Source: Rhizorhapis sp. SPR117
GTDB lineage: Bacteria > Pseudomonadota > Alphaproteobacteria > Sphingomonadales > Sphingomonadaceae
Length of the DNA stretch: 5,772 nt
NCBI RefSeq assembly: GCF_021742065.1
Contig: NZ_JAKKIE010000114.1
Coordinates: 1-5,772 of the forward strand
Direction: 5' to 3'
Below, piece by piece: positions 1 to 5,772 of the stretch. The notes beneath the pieces are model-generated. The model saw only the letters and a program-made list of their open reading frames with translations, made no database searches and had not been told where the DNA came from. Both the position numbers and the translations under genes were made by a program. The number at the start of each line of letters is the position of its first letter. Within the stretch, counting starts at the first letter, position 1.

Positions 1-77
1 GCCTGATTACTGCCTACCGTGGGCGTCCATCGCCGACCTTACTGCAAAGTTGCGAGCGGCGCAGACTGTCCAGATAA
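1..77. other. Unidentified sequence joined to the broken end of ardC
   Basis: Reading ardC on the minus strand, similarity to the ArdC family stops abruptly after the Phe-Glu-Glu-Leu-Val-Ala stretch (codons at 95-78). None of the three frames downstream restores the expected continuation, so this is not a simple frameshift. These bases therefore probably belong to another unit, such as the end of a mobile element or a recombination partner. On the plus strand one frame is open from the left edge and stops with TAA exactly at 75-77, so the bases could hold the tail of a plus-strand gene. A second plus frame is also open here, so this is weak. I recognise no insertion-sequence terminus or transposase in this short piece. 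Confidence 0.45.
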
Positions 78-788
78 TGCCACCAATTCCTCGAACGCAT
101 AAGCCTTGTCACCGAAGCGCTTACCGAAGGTCCGTGCAAGCCGGCTGGCATGGCCCGACCAATGGACTGTCTCGTGGCAGCGTGTGGACGCGTAATGGTC
201 CATGCTGCGAAAGGCCGTTCGGTTCGGCAGCTGGATATGATCGAACGTCGGGGCGAAGTAGGCTTGGCTTCCGCCATGGCGAACGTCTGCGGGGATGGCC
301 GCGAAGAAGGCGTCGATCGCCGCCTGCCGCTCGGACGGCACCAGAGGCTGCTCCGGTTCGTCAGAGGGATAGAAATAAGGTGGAAGGCCGTCGATCTGAT
401 CGGCGTTGAACACGATATAATGGCGCAGGAACCTGATGCTCCGCTCCACTTGCCGGCCGGTTTCAGGATGCTCCTCGCACTTCTTGAACGAGGAATAATA
501 GACCGAGAGAGCGCCGGTCTCGCCCTTGCGGACGTGCCCGCCCAGCGTTGCCGCCTGGCGCCAGGTCATCCAGTAGCGCGAACGATAGCCCTGGGCATCG
601 CCGAGCGCCCACAGATAGAGCGTATTGATGCCCTGATACGGCGTTCCGCAATGACGCAGAGGCCGCCCCCCTGCCCCGTTCGACCGCCAGGGCCTCGACC
701 ATGGCGGGACGCCCTCTTCGAGCTTGCGGATGATGAGGTCAGTGATTTCCGCGGCGACGTCACGGCTTGTGCGTTTTGGAGCAGACAT
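39..788 (-). CDS. ardC: ArdC-family antirestriction protein, C-terminally truncated
   Basis: ArdC proteins are carried by conjugative elements. They bind single-stranded DNA through the N-terminal domain and carry a zincin-like metallopeptidase domain, and they protect entering DNA from host restriction enzymes in the recipient cytoplasm. Here residues about 1-125 form the N-terminal domain, with the typical Pro-Pro-Trp-Ser-Arg-Pro-Trp near residue 30 and a Tyr-Gln-Gly-Ile-Asn-Thr-Leu motif near residue 50. The zinc motif HETVH is at residues 205-209, followed by Trp-Ser-Gly-His. The likely third zinc ligand lies in the Glu-Glu-Leu-Val-Ala segment at 233-237. After that the protein ends with about 12 unrelated residues (LSGQSAPLATLQ), for 249 in total against roughly 300 in the family, so around 50-60 C-terminal residues are missing. 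The ATG at 788 is chosen because GGGAG lies 7 bases upstream; an ATG at 830 lies inside a strong hairpin. It sits 80 bases downstream of parB. The family call is firm. Whether this copy is active is unknown. Confidence 0.88.
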   Translation of the reverse strand: MSAPKRTSRDVAAEITDLIIRKLEEGVPPWSRPWRSNGAGGRPLRHCGTPYQGINTLYLWALGDAQGYRSRYWMTWRQAATLGGHVRKGETGALSVYYSSFKKCEEHPETGRQVERSIRFLRHYIVFNADQIDGLPPYFYPSDEPEQPLVPSERQAAIDAFFAAIPADVRHGGSQAYFAPTFDHIQLPNRTAFRSMDHYASTRCHETVHWSGHASRLARTFGKRFGDKAYAFEELVALSGQSAPLATLQ

Positions 789-794
789 GGCAGG

Positions 795-800
795 TCTCCC
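795..800 (-). promoter_or_regulatory. Ribosome binding site of ardC
   Basis: The minus strand reads GGGAGA here, six bases before the ATG at 788-786. It decides the start: the upstream in-frame ATG at 830 would add 14 residues, lies in the loop side of a stable stem-loop and has no comparable purine tract. Confidence 0.65.
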
Positions 801-812
801 AAGCGGAATGAG

Positions 813-845
813 AAAATGCCGCCGACGCACATGCGCGCCGGCGGC
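813..845 (-). terminator. Stem-loop with short U tract between parB and ardC
   Basis: On the minus strand, bases 845-818 fold into an 11-pair stem (GCCGCCG, one G-U pair, then CGC, against GCG and CGGCGGC) with a six-base loop. It is followed by ATTTTC, with the four Ts at 816-813. It lies 24 bases after the parB stop and 25 bases before the ardC SD. The shape fits a Rho-independent terminator or attenuator that would lower ardC expression relative to parB. The U tract is short, so termination may be partial; an mRNA-stabilising hairpin is the alternative. No T run follows on the plus strand, so it is oriented for the minus-strand operon. Confidence 0.55.
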
Positions 846-868
846 AAGGTATAAAGGAGAGAGAGATG

Positions 869-2959
869 TCAGGCCGCGAGGGCGTCCTGATCCGGCGTTT
901 GTGCGTCGGCCTCAAGCTCGTCGGCGTCCGCCCCTTCCGCATCCTCGATATCAGTGATCGCCTGATCTTCAGGATCGCCCTCGACGGGTTCGAGGTCGTC
1001 CGCCTCGGTCTTGTCGAGGAAGCGCATGGCGTCCGGGACCCAGGCGAGCGCCGCATCCCGCACCTCCGGCTCGACAATCGCTTCGCCTGCGAACAGCTTT
1101 GCGCACGATTCCGAGATCTCCGACTTCTTCATCGTCGCGTGACGCGCGGTCAGCGCCGCGCCGCCAACATCGGCCAGCAAGGTCAGGATCGAACCCTTGC
1201 TGATCCGATCGAAGAAGTTCTCCGAAGTCGGCCGCCACCAGCTTGCGACATCGACGTCCATGATCGTCGCCAGCCGGTTGTGGAGCGGGCACTGCTCGGC
1301 GCGGTAGCTCGCCTTCGCCTCGAGAGACATCGCGACGATGTAAGCGAGCCAGGCAGCCTTGCTGTCGTCGTCGAGCGCGCGGAACGCCTCGAACCGATCG
1401 ACCTCGGACTTATGCTCCAGCCAGCTCGCATCGAGTCCGTCATGGGCCTCGGCGAGATAGCCCCGCGCGCGCGTCGCCGGCTGCTCGCCGCTCACCGGGT
1501 CCTGCGGTGAGCGGGCACGAAGGGTCGAGCCATAGGCGCTGAACGTGCTGGCGCGATCGTCGATCATGACGAAGAGCGCATAGTCGAGCGCCAGGGCCGG
1601 ATGGCTAAGCAGGGTCGCTGCGAGCACGTCGCGCCGTTGCATCGCCAACTCGTCGTAGAGCCGGGCGCTGAGCGGTTTGCCACCCGGAGCGATCGCCTCA
1701 GGCGGCGGCGCTGGCGGCGTGTAGCTGCTGCCCGAGCCGGTTGACCCGTCACCGTCGGCGTCATCACCGTGGTCGTCCTCGCCGTCGTCTCCCGAGCCGC
1801 CGACGCGGACCGGCTCCTCACTGTAATATTCGGTGTCGAGGACCATCTCGCCCCTGGGCGTCAACTTGAGGAACGCGCCGACGAGCGGCTTGAACTCATC
1901 GGTCAGCACCGGCGGGATGTTGTGGAGCGCATGTTCTTCCTCGGAAAGCGCATCATATTCCTGGTCGAGCGCCTTGTAGGCGTCCTCATCGATGGACTCG
2001 TCGTCCATCTCCTCGGCGATAGCTTCCTGGCGCTGCGCAATTGCCTCGAGCCGAGCCAGCTGCTCCTCGGTCAAGTCAGGCTGCGGCAGGATCACCCGGT
2101 AGAGGCCCGCCGCCGCGCTATGCGTATAATTCGACGCGATCGGACGGATCCAAGCGAGGCCCAGTTCTTCACCGACTCGATTGGCTTCCGCTTCCATGAT
2201 GTCGACCGCAAGCCGCTGCGCGATCTCAGGGTTGACCCATTTGTCGCCGCTGTCGCTGAAGAGGTCGCGGTCGATCTTGCCGCCAGCCTCGGCGTAGCGG
2301 TCCTCACCGACCAGGATCGCCACCGGATCGGTCGACTTCATCGTCTCGTTGGCGATGACGCGGCGGATGGTGTCGGCATTGGAATAGCTGGTGCCGTAGC
2401 TGTTCCAGACGAGGAGCTGCTTCTCCTGGTTTTCGGTCGAGGCATAGGCCTTGGCGACGTCAAGGGTGATCGTACCGTCGCTCAGCGCCTCAAAGATGGG
2501 CTCGGCCAGCGTGGCGAGACGCAGGCGACCTTCGACGAACCGGCGCGTGAGACCAAAGCGCTTGGCGACGCCGTCGATATCGTTGTTGAGGCCGATGAAA
2601 TATTGGAAGGCCCGGCATTCCTCAGCCGGCGTCATCTTGAGCTGATGGAAGTTCGCGGCCGTCGAGGTTTCGGACAGCGTCGCCTCGTCGCCGACCAGCA
2701 CCTTGACGGGAACGTCGTAGGTCTCGGCGTCGATCACGCCCCGCTCGGCGAGCATCAGGAGGCCGCGCAGCCGCCGGCCGCCGTCGAACACCTCGAAGGT
2801 GCCGCGCGGCTTCTTGACCGGGGTGACGAGCAGATTCTGCAGGACGCCGCGCGCTTCGAGATCGGCGGCCATCTGCGGAATCTCCAGGAGATCGTCGGGC
2901 CGCTTGCGGACATTGATGGGGGAAAGCGTAAGCTTCGAGAGCTTTACGGTTGTGGTCAT
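869..2959 (-). CDS. Long ParB/KorB-type DNA-binding partition protein
   Basis: This is a 696-residue ParB/RepB/Spo0J-family protein, which would bind specific sites on the element for partition or for control of its own promoters. Residues about 5-110 match the ParB N-terminal domain. The conserved Gly-Gly-Arg-Arg-Leu-Arg-Gly box is at 60-66 and an Ala-Ala-Asn-Phe-His helix is near 101. A KorB-like helix-turn-helix follows at about 128-151 (DGVAKRFGLTRRFVEGRLRL). The remaining ~540 residues go well beyond a typical ParB of about 300. They hold a charged, probably helical stretch at 295-345, an Asp/Gly/Ser-rich linker at 388-412 leading into a proline-rich piece, a WWRPT..NFF motif near 574 seen in plasmid-borne long ParB-like proteins, and a very acidic tail from about 652. 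The start at 2959 is set by AAGGAG eight bases upstream; earlier in-frame ATGs would translate the SD itself. No ParA is in the window. The exact role (partition, regulator or nuclease-like accessory) is open. Confidence 0.88.
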   Translation of the reverse strand: MTTTVKLSKLTLSPINVRKRPDDLLEIPQMAADLEARGVLQNLLVTPVKKPRGTFEVFDGGRRLRGLLMLAERGVIDAETYDVPVKVLVGDEATLSETSTAANFHQLKMTPAEECRAFQYFIGLNNDIDGVAKRFGLTRRFVEGRLRLATLAEPIFEALSDGTITLDVAKAYASTENQEKQLLVWNSYGTSYSNADTIRRVIANETMKSTDPVAILVGEDRYAEAGGKIDRDLFSDSGDKWVNPEIAQRLAVDIMEAEANRVGEELGLAWIRPIASNYTHSAAAGLYRVILPQPDLTEEQLARLEAIAQRQEAIAEEMDDESIDEDAYKALDQEYDALSEEEHALHNIPPVLTDEFKPLVGAFLKLTPRGEMVLDTEYYSEEPVRVGGSGDDGEDDHGDDADGDGSTGSGSSYTPPAPPPEAIAPGGKPLSARLYDELAMQRRDVLAATLLSHPALALDYALFVMIDDRASTFSAYGSTLRARSPQDPVSGEQPATRARGYLAEAHDGLDASWLEHKSEVDRFEAFRALDDDSKAAWLAYIVAMSLEAKASYRAEQCPLHNRLATIMDVDVASWWRPTSENFFDRISKGSILTLLADVGGAALTARHATMKKSEISESCAKLFAGEAIVEPEVRDAALAWVPDAMRFLDKTEADDLEPVEGDPEDQAITDIEDAEGADADELEADAQTPDQDALAA

Positions 2960-2967
2960 CGGAGGAA

Positions 2968-2973
2968 CTCCTT
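2968..2973 (-). promoter_or_regulatory. Ribosome binding site of the parB-like gene
   Basis: AAGGAG on the minus strand, eight bases before the ATG at 2959-2957, is the best Shine-Dalgarno sequence in the window. It rules out the longer in-frame starts at 3040 and 2980. It suggests strong independent initiation despite the 141-base gap from the preceding gene. Confidence 0.75.
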
Positions 2974-3064
2974 CTGGCATCCGGATCAGCCCGGACACCA
3001 GCTTCACTCCCCCCTTCCCTCTCGAACCCTGGGCCGCCACATGGGCCCAATAGACCTGTGAGAG

Positions 3065-3079
3065 CGGCGCCGGGCGCCG
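3065..3079. repeat. GC-rich inverted repeat in the parB leader
   Basis: CGGCGCC and GGCGCCG are separated by one base, between the PAS stop codon (3101) and the parB start (2959). No T run follows on the minus strand, so it is a poor intrinsic terminator. It could be a dimeric-protein operator for parB or the base of an mRNA hairpin. The sequence is low in complexity for a GC-rich genome, so chance is possible. I cannot point to a confident promoter in the rest of this 141-base gap. Confidence 0.25.
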
Positions 3080-3100
3080 ATGAGACGCGAACAGATGTCG

Positions 3101-3712
3101 TCAATGACCAGTGAAACCTGCAGCGCCCATTGTTTCGGTGACATCTCGTGCCTGGTGCAGAATGCAAACCAGCTGCGCTTCGTCATTTAGGATAGGAACG
3201 GACACCGTCTGCCAATAGCGCTCGAGAAACCGCCCATCGGAACCCCGCAGGTCATAGCGCTGTGCTTTCATCGCATGCTGGCACCGTCCCCGTGCCGCGA
3301 TTCGGATGGAATCGAACAAGCTCGCGACGCCAGTCGCATCCTCGAGACCCGGATTGTCCGGAAAGACGTCAAAGAGCCTTTCTCCGGTCACTTTGCGGCG
3401 CTCGGTATAGGTGATGGCAGTATGCGCCTCGTTGACGTCGAGGATGCGCATACCAGCCCTCGGGTCGATGATCATCGTAGGCTCGGCGGCGGTCTCCGTC
3501 AGGCGGTGGAAAAGGCTTCGATCCCGTGTTGATAAGAAACCAAATTCAATAGGATATCTCTGTGCGCCAAGTGCGGCGGCGTTCAGCAATGCAAGCTCGC
3601 GTTGAATGGACCGGATCTGCTGGAGCAGATAGGTGCGCTCGGTGTCAGCAACGTCTGCGCCCAGGCAAGCCCTGAATTTCTTCAAGTTTTCGCGCAGGAT
3701 GAAGCGTTGCAT
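3101..3712 (-). CDS. Stand-alone PAS-domain protein without output domain
   Basis: This 203-residue protein has two parts. Residues 1-50 form a charged, probably helical segment (starting MQRFILRENLKKFRACL) of the kind found at the start of short alphaproteobacterial proteins and ahead of sensor domains. Residues about 70-192 are a PAS domain of the class usually found N-terminal to hybrid histidine kinases. It shows the Met-Ile-Ile-Asp-Pro-Arg start, an Ile-Leu-Asp-Val-Asn-Glu-Ala strand and helix, a Leu-Phe-Asp-Val-Phe-Pro-Asp-Asn-Pro segment and a closing Asp-Val-Thr. The protein ends 11 residues later, and no frame downstream encodes a kinase, GGDEF, EAL or helix-turn-helix domain. No signal peptide or membrane segment is visible, so it is probably cytoplasmic. 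It may act by binding a ligand or partner protein. AAGGGG six bases upstream supports the ATG at 3712. The gene looks less GC-rich than its neighbours, which hints at separate acquisition. The PAS call is firm; the function is unknown. Confidence 0.82.
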   Translation of the reverse strand: MQRFILRENLKKFRACLGADVADTERTYLLQQIRSIQRELALLNAAALGAQRYPIEFGFLSTRDRSLFHRLTETAAEPTMIIDPRAGMRILDVNEAHTAITYTERRKVTGERLFDVFPDNPGLEDATGVASLFDSIRIAARGRCQHAMKAQRYDLRGSDGRFLERYWQTVSVPILNDEAQLVCILHQARDVTETMGAAGFTGH

Positions 3713-3718
3713 ATTACG

Positions 3719-3724
3719 CCCCTT
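3719..3724 (-). promoter_or_regulatory. Ribosome binding site of the PAS gene
   Basis: AAGGGG on the minus strand lies six bases before the ATG at 3712-3710. It overlaps the TAA (3725-3723) of the possible small ORF upstream. That overlap would let ribosomes finishing the small ORF re-initiate on the PAS gene. Confidence 0.5.
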
Positions 3725-3920
3725 AAGGTTCCAATTGTGCCCAGTACTTCTGAACTTCTTCGGTCCCGAAAGGTTTCACCGATTCGCTCGTATCTGCAAC
3801 GCGAAAACACACTGGACCACCGCAGCGCAAAGCGAACGGCTTGGGATAGGCTTGCAGGCGATGGCCGCCCTCACCGGTTTGTGAACGCTGTCGCCTGTGC
3901 CTGAACCGTCGGAGAGCCAT
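3723..3920 (-). CDS. Possible 65-residue small protein coupled to the helicase gene
   Basis: The ATG at 3920-3918 shares one base with the TGA of the helicase gene (TGATG), a classic arrangement for translational coupling, and the stop lies 10 bases before the PAS start codon. The ORF thus fills the gap between the two genes exactly. The predicted protein has a very basic N terminus (MALRRFRHRRQRSQ), a central Arg-Cys-Gly-Gly-Pro-Val-Cys-Phe stretch with two cysteines, and a more acidic C terminus ending in Val-Gln-Lys-Tyr-Trp-Ala-Gln-Leu-Glu-Pro. GAGG ten bases upstream is a weak ribosome site. I recognise no family. For: position, coupling, and a protein-like second half with GAA, AAG and TTC codons. 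Against: rare AGG and CGA codons near the start, the short length, and the fact that the same frame also extends upstream to 4034 inside the helicase gene, as a shadow ORF would. Confidence 0.42.
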   Translation of the reverse strand: MALRRFRHRRQRSQTGEGGHRLQAYPKPFALRCGGPVCFRVADTSESVKPFGTEEVQKYWAQLEP

Positions 3921-5772
3921 CAACTTCGATCCTCGAAGATGCCAGACAAAATGATCTCGGCCGATGGCAGTGGCACGAACACACGGGTCCGATATTGTAT
4001 CACTTCGGTAAAGCAGCCAATCGACTTGAGCCACGGCAGGCGATCGTGCGGACAGCCAACCAGTTCGATGCGAGGCGAGCCGTTGACGATCGAGCGCTTG
4101 ATGGTGAGTGGAAACGGGTGCGAGACATCAATGCTCCGCCCCGCTGTCACCGCCTTGACCACGCTGTCCACCGGTAGGATTTCCGCGCGGTCGATACCGA
4201 GCTTGGCGAAGAGTTGGGGAACATGATCGTCGAAGACGAGGCGCCCCAACCATGACCGCCCTTCGCCATCGACGATGCGGTTGACCGCGAGATGGTCGTT
4301 CGGCAGCGCCGACCAGATGGGCAGGAGCAGGCCTGTGGCAAGCCGGATCGTTTCACTGTCCACGGCCTGACGGGCCGCTTCCGCCTCCTCTGCCCAGGTT
4401 GTGCTGAACATCTCGCGTGTCACCTCCTCCCAGGACGATTCATAAAGATCGTCTTCGCGCATATATTCGTTGCGCGTCGGCCGCATCATCTCGACGCGCG
4501 GGATCGGCGTGCCTTCCTTCTCCTCCATCAGGGCCCGCGCCCGGGTCCGGAGCGCGGACTTGCCGGACTTGCGATTGATCATGAAGCGGGCGCTGACATC
4601 GCCATTGGCGATCCGCAGGATGCGCTCCAGCGAGACTGGATTGCGCCGGCGTTCGATCTCGATGGTGAGCAGGTGCGACGTCGCGCCGGTGAGCGGATCG
4701 GTGCGCAGCACGACGTCGTCGATAAGTGTTGCCCGATCGACCAGGATCGTTTCGACCCCGACATCGAGGCGGCCGGCATCGCGCGCCGCCGAGACCCGGG
4801 TTTCGATGAGAGCGAGGAATTCGTCGAAGATGCTGGTCTGGAGAGCGATCGGAAGCGCTAGGAGACGATTGAGCCATCGCTGGATAGGCGGCATTTCATC
4901 CTTGAGGACGCCATCCTTGTCGACCAGTTCAAGGCCGGTGCGATGCTGGAATTCGTCGAGCGTGGTGCTGGCGAGCTTGCCCCCCGCCAGCAGGTCGAAC
5001 CAGCTCAGGAGGGCAGCGCAGGCATATTCGCTCTCAAGGTTGTCGGCCGGGTCGAACAACCCCTGCCCGCCCGTCTGGCGCTGGCCGCGCGTGAGCGCCC
5101 CCAGACTGTCCAATCGCCTTGCGATCGTGCTGGTGAAGCGCAGCTCGCCCTTGCAGTCCGTGGTGACCGGCCGGAACAGCGGCGTGGTTGCCTGATGGGT
5201 GCGATGGGTGCGGCCGAGACCCTGAATCGCACGGTCGGCGCGCCAACCGGGCTCTAGCAGGAGATGGACGCGCTGCTCCTGGTTCGCCGCGTCGAGCGAG
5301 GCATGGTAACTGCGGCCGGTGCCGCCGGCATCGGAGAAGATGAGGATCCGCTTGCGGCCCGCCTGAAACGCCGCCGCCTCGGCCTGGCTTGTGCGCGCGG
5401 ACCGGCTTTCAAGTTTCTGCCGGCCGTCGCTCGCCGTGATCAGGCGCTTGGTGCGGCCGGTGACTTCCGCAACCGTATCGTGACCGAAATGTTCGAGCAG
5501 GGCATCAAGCGCCGACATGATAGGCGGCATCGCGCAGAGTTTTTCGATCAGTTCGGCCCGCGCCGCCTCGGCTTCCGGATTGTAGACCGGGTTGCCGTTC
5601 TCGTCGGTCATCGGCAGCGAGCGCGGCGTACCGGTGTCGTCCTTGAAGATCTGCATCTGCCGCGTCGGGAACGCGCGCTCGAGATAGTCGATGATATATT
5701 CTTTGCAGTCGCAGTTTATGTCGAGCGTGGCGGCGGGAGGCGCAGGTTTCCTTCGGTTTTCCATGATTTCAC
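3920..5772 (-). CDS. Strawberry-notch-type SF2 helicase, C-terminal part
   Basis: This is the C-terminal ~617 residues of a Sno-like protein. In bacterial plasmids and phages such proteins usually exceed 1,400 residues and combine a methyltransferase-like N-terminal region with a DExD/H helicase core. Counting from the Met at 5764, a conserved pre-helicase segment covers about 20-110, including Tyr-Leu-Glu-Arg-Ala-Phe-Pro-Thr-Arg and a Val-Thr-Gly-Arg motif. Helicase motif V is Phe-Ser-Asp-Ala-Gly-Gly-Thr-Gly-Arg at 143-151. Motif VI, QGLGRTHRTHQ at 181-191, has the arginines expected to contact ATP. The segment containing RGQRQTGGQG, at about 226-235, is typical of the family. Residues about 240-614 are the family's C-terminal region. 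The Walker A and DExH motifs must lie upstream, outside the window. The frame stays open to the right edge (codons for Glu and Ile precede the Met at 5764), so that Met is probably internal and the gene is partial. The likely role is ATP-driven nucleic-acid remodelling for the element, but no precise function is known for these plasmid versions. Confidence 0.9.
   Translation of the reverse strand, partial: EIMENRRKPAPPAATLDINCDCKEYIIDYLERAFPTRQMQIFKDDTGTPRSLPMTDENGNPVYNPEAEAARAELIEKLCAMPPIMSALDALLEHFGHDTVAEVTGRTKRLITASDGRQKLESRSARTSQAEAAAFQAGRKRILIFSDAGGTGRSYHASLDAANQEQRVHLLLEPGWRADRAIQGLGRTHRTHQATTPLFRPVTTDCKGELRFTSTIARRLDSLGALTRGQRQTGGQGLFDPADNLESEYACAALLSWFDLLAGGKLASTTLDEFQHRTGLELVDKDGVLKDEMPPIQRWLNRLLALPIALQTSIFDEFLALIETRVSAARDAGRLDVGVETILVDRATLIDDVVLRTDPLTGATSHLLTIEIERRRNPVSLERILRIANGDVSARFMINRKSGKSALRTRARALMEEKEGTPIPRVEMMRPTRNEYMREDDLYESSWEEVTREMFSTTWAEEAEAARQAVDSETIRLATGLLLPIWSALPNDHLAVNRIVDGEGRSWLGRLVFDDHVPQLFAKLGIDRAEILPVDSVVKAVTAGRSIDVSHPFPLTIKRSIVNGSPRIELVGCPHDRLPWLKSIGCFTEVIQYRTRVFVPLPSAEIILSGIFEDRS
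3924..3938 (-). promoter_or_regulatory. Small hairpin covering the ribosome site of the small ORF
   Basis: The minus strand reads CTTCGA GGA TCGAAG, a perfect six-base inverted repeat with a three-base loop. It covers the last codons of the helicase gene, three bases before the TGATG overlap. The weak GAGG ribosome site straddles stem and loop, so the fold could hold initiation back until a ribosome translating the helicase opens it. There is no U tract, so it is not an intrinsic terminator. The structure is short and may be coincidental. Confidence 0.3.

Noticed and set aside
150..854. 234-residue plus-strand ORF
   Set aside because: It is antisense to ardC, which has recognisable family motifs including HETVH; the plus-strand product resembles nothing.
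866..1510. Plus-strand ORF preceded by a convincing AGGAGA-like ribosome site (about 853-865)
   Set aside because: It lies entirely antisense to the parB-like gene, its product is Arg-rich and resembles no family, and the purine run is just the complement of a pyrimidine stretch after the parB stop codon.
1769..3061. 430-residue plus-strand ORF
   Set aside because: It is the antisense shadow of the parB-like gene. Long antisense frames are common in GC-rich coding DNA, and the minus-strand frame carries clear ParB motifs.
3004..3186. Short minus-strand ORF across the PAS end and the parB leader
   Set aside because: It overlaps the PAS coding end in another frame, and its product is Arg-rich with no recognisable kinase or other output domain, so it does not complete the PAS protein.
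3111..3779. GTGAAACCT at 3111-3119 and its inverted copy AGGTTTCAC at 3771-3779, roughly flanking the PAS gene
   Set aside because: Nine-base matches of this kind are expected many times by chance in a window this size, the first copy lies inside the PAS coding sequence, and similarity does not extend outward.
5762..5764. ATG as the true start of a 614-residue helicase gene
   Set aside because: The frame is open beyond it to the window edge, and helicase motifs required upstream (Walker A, DExH) are absent, so the Met is probably internal to a longer protein.
1..5772. parS-like TGTTTCACGTGAAACA site, iterons, CRISPR repeats or tRNA genes
   Set aside because: Reading both strands gave no full parS palindrome, no regularly spaced direct repeats and no tRNA-like cloverleaf.

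Overview
The window is GC-rich and reads as plasmid or integrative-element backbone from an alphaproteobacterium, most likely a sphingomonad. That placement is an inference from gene content and codon use, because no rRNA or housekeeping marker is present. Every gene I can support lies on the minus strand, so transcription runs from high to low coordinates. No tRNA, rRNA, CRISPR array or complete insertion sequence was seen.

In order of transcription: (i) 5772-3920 is the C-terminal part of a very large strawberry-notch (Sno) type superfamily 2 helicase, cut by the right edge of the window. (ii) 3920-3723 is a possible 65-residue small gene whose ATG overlaps the helicase stop codon (TGATG). 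(iii) 3712-3101 is a 203-residue protein with one PAS sensor domain and no kinase. (iv) 2959-869 is a 696-residue ParB/KorB-type DNA-binding protein with a long C-terminal extension. (v) A strong stem-loop at 818-845 follows. (vi) 788-39 is an ArdC-type antirestriction protein that loses the family sequence after its zinc-binding region, at about position 77. The leftmost ~77 bases have another, unidentified origin.

The Sno helicase, long ParB and ArdC together look like an element maintenance and establishment module. The helicase would handle nucleic acid, the ParB-like protein would bind the element's DNA for partition or transcriptional control, and ArdC would protect incoming single-stranded DNA from host restriction. 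The PAS protein and the small ORF sit between helicase and parB and look like an insertion into that module. The least explained points are the kinase-less PAS protein, the coupled small ORF with a hairpin at its start, and the broken end of ardC. Gene-free gaps are short: 80 bases between parB and ardC and 141 bases between the PAS gene and parB. If the small ORF is not real, the gap between the PAS gene and the helicase is 207 bases.
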